Shown piece after piece: positions 34,917 to 43,856 of a stretch of DNA of 64,000 nucleotides. The position numbers were made by a program, and so were the translations under genes. The notes beneath the pieces were generated by a model that was not told the DNA's origin, made no database searches, and saw nothing but the letters and a program-made list of their open reading frames with translations. The stretch's first letter is position 1; each line of letters starts with the position of its first letter. This stretch comes from VXNE01 sp965217825 (GTDB lineage: Bacteria > Pseudomonadota > Gammaproteobacteria > Pseudomonadales > Azotimanducaceae): assembly GCA_965217825.1 (NCBI GenBank), contig OZ244571.1:3410001-3474000 (forward strand), read 5' to 3'.

Positions 34917-36150
34917 GTGTTCCGTCATAATTTAATTTGAGGATAGACGGACTTCAGCTTGCGGCGCGCGTCGCCGATCCCCATGTGCCAGTCGACGCCG
35001 CGCTGGGCGTTGTTGACATCGGTGGACCACGCCGCGATTTCTTCGCGCAGCGTATCGATGTCGCCGATGCGGCGATCTTTCAGGCATTGCCGCGTCATGC
35101 AGCTGAGTTCGCTCTCCGCGACGTTCAGCCAGCTGCCGTGCTTCGGCGTGTGGCAGAACTCGATGCGGCGCACCAGGGCGCGCGCCCGGGCCGGCTCGAA
35201 CACTTCGTAGAAGGCGCCTCGGGTATGCGTGTTGAGGTTGTCGGACACCAGCGTGACACGCTCGCAGCCGGCGTGGCGGCCCTCCAGCAACTCCGCCACC
35301 TCGCGCGCCCAATCGGACTTCGTGCGGCGCGGGCGCGCAGTCGCCCGCCGAAATCCAGCCAAGGGCTCGCAGAACAGGAAGATCGACGCCGTGCCGGCGC
35401 GCTCGTACTCGTAATCGACGCGCCGCGGGCGCTTCGCGGTGGCCGCGATCGGACGCCGAGTCTCCCGCACCAGCTGCACTGGCTGCTCGTCCATGCACAG
35501 CACCGGCCAAGCGGCGTCGTAGGGCCTCGCGTAGGCGTCCAGCACCCGCTCCATGTTCGCCGCGAACTCGGCGTCGGCCTCCGGCGGAATCACCCAGTAC
35601 GCGACCTTGCGTCCGCTGACGCCGTTTTTTTTAGCGTCCGCCGAACGGTCTCGTGACTCAACGACTCGACGATCTCCAACTCCACCGCGCGCCGCGCCAA
35701 CAGCCGCAGCGACCAGTTCGCGTAGCCCGGCGGCGGCGCGCCCAGGCGCAGCGCGATCAACTGCGACTCCTGCTCGCCGTCGAGCCGCTTCTCCACCGGC
35801 GGCGTCGCCCGGCGCTTGCGCTCCAGCGCCGCCGCGAAGCCTTCCAGCACGAAGCGCCGCCTGACGTTCTCCGCCGTCTGCCGACGGCACGAGTAGGCTT
35901 CCGAGATTTGCCGGTCCGTCCAACGCGGCCCGTCCTCGTCGGCCTGCAGCAGGATCCGCGCCCGCCGCGCCTTCTGGCTGCCGCCCGACAGCTTCCGAAC
36001 CGCCTCGCGGCACCACTCCCGCTCCTCCTCCGTCAGCCGAACCACGTATATCTTCCGCATGGGAAACCTCCGCCGTCCCCCAACAGCGCCTTCCCGTCAC
36101 ATTCTAAAGCCCGATCACCAATATCCCTAATCTTATTTGTGACGGAACAC
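34917..36150 (-). mobile_element. IS630-family insertion sequence
   Basis: The element is 1234 bp long. Its ends carry inverted repeats beginning GTGTTCCGTCA, and it is flanked by the TA duplications at 34915-34916 and 36151-36152, as expected for IS630. The transposase fills the element. Its right end supplies the last base of the brxL stop codon. Confidence 0.9.
34925..36060 (-). CDS. IS630-family transposase, made by -1 frameshifting
   Basis: The first part (from the ATG at 36060) reads MRKIYVVRLTEEEREW and contains helix-turn-helix units. It overlaps a second frame that carries the DDE domain: CMDEQPVQLVRETR, LVSDNLNTHT and CHTPKHGSWLNVAESE. The frames overlap at a run of eight A residues on the minus strand (35625-35632), where CTA AAA AAA can slip by -1 into the AAA AAC GGC frame. 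This slippery site is a known way for IS630 elements to make the full transposase. Confidence 0.85.
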
Positions 36151-38213
36151 TAGTCGTGTAGTGACTTGCGAAGTGCATCCAGCGCATCGGCGTAGAAAAG
36201 AACCTGGACCTTCGTCGCGACGTCATCTGATAGATCGATCAGCGCTCGTCGACTGGATACGGGCACAAGCACGGTGTTGGCCCCCTTTTCCATGGCCAGC
36301 TCTACGACATCGATCGGACTATGAATTGGTTCGATGGTGCCGCCCAGGGTGATTCCGCCGGCGACAACAAGGCCACCTTTCAAGGGCTTGCCAAGTAGTG
36401 CGGAGCAAAGACCGACGAGAACGCCGACGCCAAGCTGCTCGCCGCTTTTGGCAGCGTCGAACGAACGAAGCTGCAGCACAAACTCATGCTCGCGGGGATT
36501 GCGCTCGCCGACGAGTTCCCGCGACCTTGCGTACAAGTATTGCTCAGCGATACCCGCGCCTTCACGGAAAGGACCTGGCGGAGACCGGTTCAGAATTCGG
36601 ACGCCGCCACCGCGGCTCTCGGTCACCTCGATCCGGAAAAGGCCCGTGCTCTCGTCGTGGCCACCGGGGCTGATCGCCCAGACCTGTCCGGCTGGCAACG
36701 GATCGGAGCCGATGCTGTTCTCGCTCTGCAGTTCTGGGGTAGACACGAATTTCTCGACACCGTCCAAACCCATCACGTAGCTGAACTGCGTGTTGCGGAA
36801 CTCGGCCGATCCGATGCGCTTCTGCTGCTCCTTGACACGACGACGGACTTCCAGGGCGAGACGTACCGCCCATTCCAGGTCGTCGTCCGGGACGGCGACA
36901 GTGGAATCCGGATAGAGAAGCTTCAACAGACCGGATACAGTCTTGTTGACAGCGTTCTGATCTCGCCCGGAGAGGGCTCCGCCGCAATGTACCCGCCCCT
37001 GAAGCACATTCACTCGGCTTTGCGAACGAAGGCGAGAGAAGCATTCCGCGAGTACGTCGCTGACCAGTCCAAAGCGGTCAGTGAATAACTCCTTGTTTAT
37101 CTTCGGGACATCCCATCCCGGTAGATAACAGTGGATACGGTCCATGAAAGCGGTGTCATTCCGCATCTCCGGCGGCATTGGACCGAATAGGTGCCCCACC
37201 CTCTGCTGATGCTCCACGTCCACGTCGAAATTGCCGAGCATAACGATGCCGCCTTCGGCGCGAATGCTCTCCCGGCCGCGCGAAAACTCCCCCGACTCCA
37301 TGTATCCCTTCATGATGTTGACGCCGTCCTTCTGATCGAAGGAAATCCCCGAGACCTCATCGAAACAGACGACATCGTACTGGCAGACAAGGCCACGCTG
37401 TCCGTTGGCCATGTTGACGAACATGCGTGCGACCGTAGCCTTGCCGCCGGAAACAAGGTGGGCGTAGGGCGAGACTTGCTGGAAGAGATGGCTCTTGCCC
37501 GTGCCGCGTGGGCCGAGCTCGACGAGGTTGTAGTTCCGCTCCACGAACGGCACCATGCGCAGCAGAGTTGCGTCTTGGGCGCGGACGCCGAGGGCGGCTG
37601 GCTCCAGGCCGACGCTGCGCAGGAGTAAGTCCCTCCACTCGCGCGTGGTCAGGGTCGATCGGCCGCCGGCGACCTTATCCAGAATGTCGCGTGACGATAG
37701 CTGAATCTCACGGAGGTTCAGGATCTCAAACGGCCTGCCGCCCTTTTCTTGAGCGATACTGGCGTCGTAGCCGAGCTCGACCTCGGCATAGAAGCCGCCC
37801 GTTAGCATTCGCTCGTGACCGAGGACGACCTTGTCCGAGATGCGCACATCGTTCAGGCGGAGGCTCGGTAGAGTTGCCAGATAGCTGTCAGTCTTGGCGT
37901 CGAGCCGGGCCGTGATGATGTCGATGATGCGCACGGAGCCGCGATCCCGCGCCTTGGACTTGAACAGTTCTTCTTCGCCCGCCCGCACCGTCCTATCGGA
38001 AAGCTGCGACTGCACCATTTGAAGGCCTTCCTCGATCTCTTCAGGCACGGTGCTGGCGCAGTAGCGCCCAAGCATGAACTCGACCACATAGGTCGGAACG
38101 GGAAATTGACCACGGAAGCGGCGCACCAGGTCCTTGCGCACGATATGCCCGGGGAAGGCTTCTGCCGCTTTATGGTCCAGTTCGTCGAGCTCGATCACGT
38201 CAGTCCTCCCCAA
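36150..38213 (-). CDS. brxL: BREX protease-like ATPase BrxL
   Basis: This encodes 687 residues. An N-terminal region (EAFPGHIVRKDLVRRFRGQ) precedes an AAA+ ATPase with Walker A LGPRGTGKSHLF at about 233-244 and a Walker B region VVCFDEVSGISFDQKDG. The C-terminus has a Lon-like domain (LVGLCSALLGKPLKGGLVVAG). BrxL is needed for phage restriction in BREX type 1 and acts late. Its start overlaps the end of pglZ by 14 bases. The stop codon is formed with the first base of the adjacent IS630 element. Confidence 0.93.
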   Translation of the reverse strand: MGRTDVIELDELDHKAAEAFPGHIVRKDLVRRFRGQFPVPTYVVEFMLGRYCASTVPEEIEEGLQMVQSQLSDRTVRAGEEELFKSKARDRGSVRIIDIITARLDAKTDSYLATLPSLRLNDVRISDKVVLGHERMLTGGFYAEVELGYDASIAQEKGGRPFEILNLREIQLSSRDILDKVAGGRSTLTTREWRDLLLRSVGLEPAALGVRAQDATLLRMVPFVERNYNLVELGPRGTGKSHLFQQVSPYAHLVSGGKATVARMFVNMANGQRGLVCQYDVVCFDEVSGISFDQKDGVNIMKGYMESGEFSRGRESIRAEGGIVMLGNFDVDVEHQQRVGHLFGPMPPEMRNDTAFMDRIHCYLPGWDVPKINKELFTDRFGLVSDVLAECFSRLRSQSRVNVLQGRVHCGGALSGRDQNAVNKTVSGLLKLLYPDSTVAVPDDDLEWAVRLALEVRRRVKEQQKRIGSAEFRNTQFSYVMGLDGVEKFVSTPELQSENSIGSDPLPAGQVWAISPGGHDESTGLFRIEVTESRGGGVRILNRSPPGPFREGAGIAEQYLYARSRELVGERNPREHEFVLQLRSFDAAKSGEQLGVGVLVGLCSALLGKPLKGGLVVAGGITLGGTIEPIHSPIDVVELAMEKGANTVLVPVSSRRALIDLSDDVATKVQVLFYADALDALRKSLHD

Positions 38214-40482
38214 CCGTCAGGGTACGGCGGGCCAGCGCACGGCCTTCATCGTCCAATACGACGAGGCATGCAGTTTCGCGATCATGTTCGTCACTCACCA
38301 GGAACGAGGTGCGTCCCCATTCGTCCAGAACCCGACCACCCTTGATCAAGCTTGGTCCGTTGATCTCCGAACCGAGGCGCAGATCGACACTGAGATCGGT
38401 TCCGTTCGCGACCTCGACGCGAAGGCGTAGCCCCTCCCACTTGGCCGGCAAGATCGTGACGGTGCGCTTTGCACCGCCACTTGCCACCTCAAGAACGGGC
38501 AGGATGCATTCCTGCGGACTGACACCGCCATGCGCGTACTCGTAGCCCGCAAAAAAAGACCGCGCTCCCATCGCCGTCGCCACCGAAACCTCGGGGTTCC
38601 ACGTCCAAGAGATCTGAAGATAGGAGGTTTGCGCTTTCGCCTTCACCAAGGCACAACGCGTTCGTTTGCCGTTCGGCTCCACCAACCCGACGTCGAGCGC
38701 AGCATGGGGTAACCCGCCCGGCATCAGCAGCCATCCATGGTCCGTGACGATGCGGAGGCTTCGTCCGGACCGTACCAACTGAAGGATGCGATCGACCGCA
38801 TCCCGGATGCCAGCCGAGAGGCGTTCGGCGAGGCGTGCCCCCAGCGCATGTCCCTCTTCGTCGAAGCGCCCGGTCTCTGTCCAGAGCTTCGCATCGGGTA
38901 GGAGGGCGCTGTCCGTTTCCCACCCTTTAGCTTCCATGAGCTTGAAGAGCACGGGCTTCGTCGCCAGCTTGCCGTCCGGCGAAAGCGGTAGAACGTCGGA
39001 GGTCGTCGGCGGGCCGACCAACATGTGCGCCACCGGTGAGACCATTGGCTTGCATGTCGCGGTCACGGTTGGAAACCCAGACCACATCCAGTCGAGGGAC
39101 ACTTTCACGCCTTCAGTTTCAAGCCGGCGGACTAGCGCGCGCGCAAGGTCCATGCGCAAGCCATCCACAAACAGGATCGTGTTGGCTTCCGGTTCGGCAT
39201 CGGGCGGCGCGGCGAGCTTCACCTTGCCAATCCGAATGAGTTCTTGGAGTGACACTGCGCCCGCTTCCATCCAGGGCAGATAGACCGCTCGGAGCGCCGC
39301 AGTTACGGCTTCACGGTCGAGTTCGCGCGGCGCTGCCGCCAGGGCGCACATTGCGGCCGAGTCAGTATCGGCACCGGCCGCGACATACGCTTCCGCCAGC
39401 GCATTGCCGTCATGGCTCGGAAGCGGTGTAGCCACCGCGACCTTCGTGATGAAGGCGAGTGCCTGCGCCAGAGGCGCTTCGCCGCGCCGCGCCCAGATAG
39501 TTTCTCGCCGCGAGGCGTGCTCTTCGTTCAGCTCAGCGATCCGCTTCTTCGAAGCTTCCGGCGACAGGTCAGCGAGCGAGAGCAGTGCCTCACGCAGCTT
39601 CTTCTCGTCCTGCGCGTTCAGCCGTGGATACGAGTCCCTGTTTTCCAATTGCTCCAAGAGGGTCTCGGGTTGTTCGAGGCAGAGATAGGCGACGACTGTC
39701 TCGAAACCAGTCGAGGCTGCGAAGCGTCCCCAAACCTCCCCCCACCTGCCTTCGCGTTTGGCCAGCCGCCGCACCGCATCTTGCGGAGACAGCTTGCGCG
39801 GATCGAACTTCAGTTGCTTTTCCGCAATGTTCGCAAAGGCTGCGAACCGGCCTGGATCACCCGCCTCGGTGAATGCACCGTCGATCCAGTCGAGCACGTC
39901 AGCGGCGAGGTCGGGAGCCAGCAGCGCATTCAGCTGGTCCGCGTCCCAACGCTTGTCGCGCAGGTCTTCCACAGGGCGGCTGCAGAGACGCGAGGCGGCG
40001 TGCGCGAGGGCGGCGCGGGTCGCATTGTCTTCGGCGATGCCAAGTTCCAGGGGGCCGCGATCCGACGCGAGAAAGCCCCGCAGCGTCCAATCCTTCCCGT
40101 TCACGTGCCCGAACAGGGCGCCTGCCACCGTGTACCAGACCAGCAGCCGCATGAGAGCCGGGCAGTCGTCCGCACTTTTCAGCGTCTCTCGCCCGACACC
40201 AGGCAGATAGAGGATCGGCGTGACGCCCTCGGGAATGTCGATCCCTGAAACGGCCCTAGCCAATGCGGCGCGTAGCCAGACGGCCGGGCCGGTCCGCGTC
40301 GCCGCGTCGAAGTCGCCGTAGGTCAGCAGTTCCGGCAGTCGCTCGCGCAGTGCCGGAAGGAGCGGCAGGAACTCCTGTTTCGCATCGCACCACAACACCG
40401 CTTCCGGCGGTGCCTCGGCGGCAGCGTTGTAGCTCGCAGCGTCTCGGACGGCAGCGACAAGGGCGTCGAGCGGCGTCCTCAC
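38200..40482 (-). CDS. pglZ: BREX phosphatase-like protein PglZ
   Basis: This encodes 760 residues from a GTG that overlaps the pglX stop by four bases. The alkaline-phosphatase superfamily core includes LFVDGLRMDLARALVRRL (metal-binding Asp) and RIVTDHGWLLMPGGLPH (Asp and His). The N-terminal part (LLPALRERLPELLTYG) is helical. PglZ is present in nearly all BREX systems and is required for both methylation and phage exclusion. Confidence 0.93.
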   Translation of the reverse strand: MRTPLDALVAAVRDAASYNAAAEAPPEAVLWCDAKQEFLPLLPALRERLPELLTYGDFDAATRTGPAVWLRAALARAVSGIDIPEGVTPILYLPGVGRETLKSADDCPALMRLLVWYTVAGALFGHVNGKDWTLRGFLASDRGPLELGIAEDNATRAALAHAASRLCSRPVEDLRDKRWDADQLNALLAPDLAADVLDWIDGAFTEAGDPGRFAAFANIAEKQLKFDPRKLSPQDAVRRLAKREGRWGEVWGRFAASTGFETVVAYLCLEQPETLLEQLENRDSYPRLNAQDEKKLREALLSLADLSPEASKKRIAELNEEHASRRETIWARRGEAPLAQALAFITKVAVATPLPSHDGNALAEAYVAAGADTDSAAMCALAAAPRELDREAVTAALRAVYLPWMEAGAVSLQELIRIGKVKLAAPPDAEPEANTILFVDGLRMDLARALVRRLETEGVKVSLDWMWSGFPTVTATCKPMVSPVAHMLVGPPTTSDVLPLSPDGKLATKPVLFKLMEAKGWETDSALLPDAKLWTETGRFDEEGHALGARLAERLSAGIRDAVDRILQLVRSGRSLRIVTDHGWLLMPGGLPHAALDVGLVEPNGKRTRCALVKAKAQTSYLQISWTWNPEVSVATAMGARSFFAGYEYAHGGVSPQECILPVLEVASGGAKRTVTILPAKWEGLRLRVEVANGTDLSVDLRLGSEINGPSLIKGGRVLDEWGRTSFLVSDEHDRETACLVVLDDEGRALARRTLTVGED

Positions 40483-43400
40483 TTCACCGCCTCCACCCGT
40501 TCCGCAGCGGCCTCGCGCGCGGCGCGCTTCTCGGCCAGTGTGGTGTGGTGGTCATTGCGGCGCTCGCCGTTGAACGCGTCGTACCAGGGGGCCGACGCGA
40601 CGTCCTTACCGCGATCCTTGCCCTTCAGGATCTTCGACAGATCACGGGTCAGTACCCCCGCCATGATGAAGGGGCGGATGTTCTGGCGCACGCCGTCGTC
40701 CAGATCGGGGTCCCAACCGACCGGCTGCTGGGCGAGCGACTTCCAGCGCACGAAGATATCGTAGGGTTTCTCGCCTTCCAAGATATTCTCCAGCTTCTGC
40801 TGCAACTCGCGGCCCTTCTCGTAGCGCAGCGCGTTGTTATCCGCCTTGGCCCGGGCGAGCCAGTCGCCGAGCATGGTGTAGGTGAGCTTGCGCAGGTTGG
40901 CTTGGTCGAAGCGGTGGTAGTGGACGACGACCGAGAAGCCGTCCTTCAATCCGTCCGAGATGTGCCACAGGAACGGCCGCTGGCCGAACAGGGCGCAGTG
41001 CTGCCGGAAGGCGCGGTCGCGCACCCAGGCTTCGAGTGAGCCGTCGCGAGCGGCCTTCTTGTCGAGCGTCTCGTCAGCCTCGGCGACCAGACGGCGCTCC
41101 AAGCCGTCGGACCAGTCGGCCCCGAATGCTCCGGCGAGGTAGGCGCGGAGCCGGTCGGCTAGTGGCTTTTCTCCGGCGACAGCCGGGACGCCGAGAAGGC
41201 CGTCATTGTCCCCGGCCGAGAGCTCTGCGGCTTTTGCAATCCAGGCACGCGCCTCAATCGAAAGGCGCATCTCGACGTTGCTCTCAGCTGGCCAGCCGTA
41301 GCCGCAGAGCCGTCCAAGAGCAACGTGGAGCGCCGCCCCAACATTCGCTTTCGCCGGATGCCCGTGGAAAGTCCACTGCGTCGCGTCCTCAGAATAAGGT
41401 TCCGGCAATCCGTTTGGATACTTCTCAGAGGCAACTGATCTCCAAAAATCGATATCAAAGGGGATCTTGAGTAACGTTCTTGGTGCCAATTTGAGCGAAT
41501 TATCGATCTGGCGCACTAGTCTGCTAAATTCTCCACTTTCGCAAAATTCCCAAATTGCCGGAAGATCGCTTTTGTCCTTGGGTACGATAGCGCTGCTATT
41601 GGAGTCAAATCTCTCGCCTGTATAAATTGAGCATGCGGCGTTGCCCATCAAGCCAACAATAATCCCGCTCTTCCCCCAAAATGGCTTTCCTGCTCGCCAA
41701 TTTTGAGCTGCATGATTCAAGTGTTTAACGCTTTCAGCAAGCCTAAATAGCGACCCGGACTCGTGCTCCCATTTGAGAGCTTTATCGCGGCCAGAAAATG
41801 GTCTTGTGGTGTTTACCGCAGTTTGAACTGGTTCCCAAGCGGTGCCAAAGTATTCGATCTCCCAAAACTGAGCAAAAAACTGGAACATATCTCCGGCGTG
41901 AAGGCCGCTGCGTGATTCAGCGTACCGCTCAAGAAAAATTCCAATATTAGACCCGCCCACTACAAAGCGACTATCCGGGTTCGTCATAACGGTCGCAGTG
42001 TCACTCCGGCTCACAGTGGCATCAAAAAGAGACGCTCGATTAGTACTAAAGTTCCTTCTGTCTGTGCTGTCTAAAAAGGAGAATGATAGATCCTCGCTCT
42101 TACGGTTCGTCTCTATTAATAGCGCTGGATTCGCTCGTACGGGATAAGAGAATGCATTCCAGCCAAGACGCGCCACAAAGCGCGGTCTATGACGGCGCAG
42201 AAAATCCTTACGATATTCCGTGTATGGACCAAGATAGAGCCATTCTCCAAGCGAAACGGTTGCCGCAACCCCGCCTGGAGTTAGCCAACTTTTGATGCGC
42301 TCAAGAAAGGCAGTTGCTAAGTCGTATTTGCCAACCGAAAAATGTTCATCAATGTAGGTTAGTAGAATTGAGTGATGTTTTTGAATTCCCAGGTAAGGAA
42401 CATTTGTAGCTATAAGTTCAAACTTATTAAATAACAAACCAGTTGCATCTGCCAATCCTCTAGCGGCAACTACACCTTCGATATGTTCGGGTTCATGCCT
42501 TCTTGATCGGGCGATCACCGGCTCTAAAAGCATCTCGAGCTTCTGTATTCGTTCTATCTCGAATAGATTTCTTCCAGAAGATTCTATTAGGCTTCCCAAA
42601 ATGGGGGCCCGATCGAACAGATCGTGCAGTACACTGAGTGAGTATTCGAGTTCGGTATCGCCATTTGCCATAGCGACAAACTCTTTCTTTGGGAGAGGCG
42701 CCGCGGCACCGACCCATGCAATACGCGGCCGCGGCAGTGCCTGCCATCCACCAATGCGCCATGCGCTGAGCGCCACGGCGAAGGCCGCGATCTGCACGCA
42801 CCGCCCATCGATCTCCAGACCATGAAGATTGTCGCGCAGCACAGCGGCAACGGCATCGGCCCCAGACAGGTGTTCCTCGGCCTGGCGCAGTGCGGCCAGG
42901 ATCGCCAGTGCCTCGGTCAGGAAGTGCCCGGACCCGCAGCAGGGGTCGAGCATGGTGATTGCCTTGGCCTTTTTCGGCCAGCCGGGGAAGGTGCCCGCCG
43001 CAGGGCGCCAGGGTCCATCCTTCCCCTCACGCACGAAACGCAGCATGTCGAAGCTGTAGTCGGGCAGCGAGCAGGCCGCCCGCAAGTCGTTCTCGTGCGT
43101 TGCGGTTTGCGCCAGCGGCGGTTCGGTCGCCAGCACCTTGCCCGCCCACCAGGCCCCGAGCGTGTTGTGAAGCAGGAAACGCACCATGTAGGGCTCGGTG
43201 AACAGTTGGGTGACGGCGGGCAATTCGTGTGCCCCGATCTTCACGCCGGACTTGTTGACCGCGTCCTTCTCCGCCGCCCGCCAGAACTGATAGGTCCAGC
43301 CCAGGCTGTCCTCCGCCTGGAACACCTCGGTGTCGAGGCCCGTGACTAGCTGATGCAGCTTCTGCGTGTGTACCGGGTCAAGCTCGATCAAGAGCACGGG

Positions 43401-43853
43401 ATCGTCGATCCGGAACACGGCGGGCAGCATCGACGCGGCGTAACGTTCGGCGATGATCCAGGGGTCCGTCAGCCCTTCGGCTTCGGCCAACTCGCGGCAA
43501 TCCTCGAGCGAAACCGGCACGTCATATTCCGGATTCCGCAACAGCCCGCGCTCCGCCAGGAACCGCGCGAAGAGCATGCGGTGCCAATGCGCATAGGCCA
43601 CAGCCTCTACCAGCCGCTTCGTCTCGTGTGTCTCGTCGGACCTGTCGAACGGATCGCCCAGAGCCCGGGCATGGGCGCGCAAATGGCGGCGAAGGTCCTT
43701 CTCGTTCTCGTTCAGAAACGACGGCGCCTTGCTGTCCGCCACGCCAAGGCGGCGGATGGCATCCCGCGCGCCTTCCTCGGCGATGACGCGGGCGTCCTTG
43801 ATCGCTTTCTCAAACGCGCGGCGCAGGCTGGTGGGGAGGTATTGGCTGATCAT
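40479..43853 (-). CDS. pglX: BREX adenine DNA methyltransferase PglX
   Basis: This encodes 1124 residues. The N-terminal helical region (MISQYLPTSLRRAFEKAIK) precedes the methyltransferase core with motif I LDPCCGSGHFLTEA at about residues 302-315. The catalytic motif IV reads NVPY at 484-487 where most relatives have NPPY. The C-terminal part contains the target recognition region. In BREX type 1, PglX methylates an adenine in a non-palindromic site to mark self DNA. DNA from about 41400 to 42690 is clearly more AT-rich than the flanks. Confidence 0.92.
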   Translation of the reverse strand: MISQYLPTSLRRAFEKAIKDARVIAEEGARDAIRRLGVADSKAPSFLNENEKDLRRHLRAHARALGDPFDRSDETHETKRLVEAVAYAHWHRMLFARFLAERGLLRNPEYDVPVSLEDCRELAEAEGLTDPWIIAERYAASMLPAVFRIDDPVLLIELDPVHTQKLHQLVTGLDTEVFQAEDSLGWTYQFWRAAEKDAVNKSGVKIGAHELPAVTQLFTEPYMVRFLLHNTLGAWWAGKVLATEPPLAQTATHENDLRAACSLPDYSFDMLRFVREGKDGPWRPAAGTFPGWPKKAKAITMLDPCCGSGHFLTEALAILAALRQAEEHLSGADAVAAVLRDNLHGLEIDGRCVQIAAFAVALSAWRIGGWQALPRPRIAWVGAAAPLPKKEFVAMANGDTELEYSLSVLHDLFDRAPILGSLIESSGRNLFEIERIQKLEMLLEPVIARSRRHEPEHIEGVVAARGLADATGLLFNKFELIATNVPYLGIQKHHSILLTYIDEHFSVGKYDLATAFLERIKSWLTPGGVAATVSLGEWLYLGPYTEYRKDFLRRHRPRFVARLGWNAFSYPVRANPALLIETNRKSEDLSFSFLDSTDRRNFSTNRASLFDATVSRSDTATVMTNPDSRFVVGGSNIGIFLERYAESRSGLHAGDMFQFFAQFWEIEYFGTAWEPVQTAVNTTRPFSGRDKALKWEHESGSLFRLAESVKHLNHAAQNWRAGKPFWGKSGIIVGLMGNAACSIYTGERFDSNSSAIVPKDKSDLPAIWEFCESGEFSRLVRQIDNSLKLAPRTLLKIPFDIDFWRSVASEKYPNGLPEPYSEDATQWTFHGHPAKANVGAALHVALGRLCGYGWPAESNVEMRLSIEARAWIAKAAELSAGDNDGLLGVPAVAGEKPLADRLRAYLAGAFGADWSDGLERRLVAEADETLDKKAARDGSLEAWVRDRAFRQHCALFGQRPFLWHISDGLKDGFSVVVHYHRFDQANLRKLTYTMLGDWLARAKADNNALRYEKGRELQQKLENILEGEKPYDIFVRWKSLAQQPVGWDPDLDDGVRQNIRPFIMAGVLTRDLSKILKGKDRGKDVASAPWYDAFNGERRNDHHTTLAEKRAAREAAAERVEAVK

Positions 43854-43856
43854 TCG

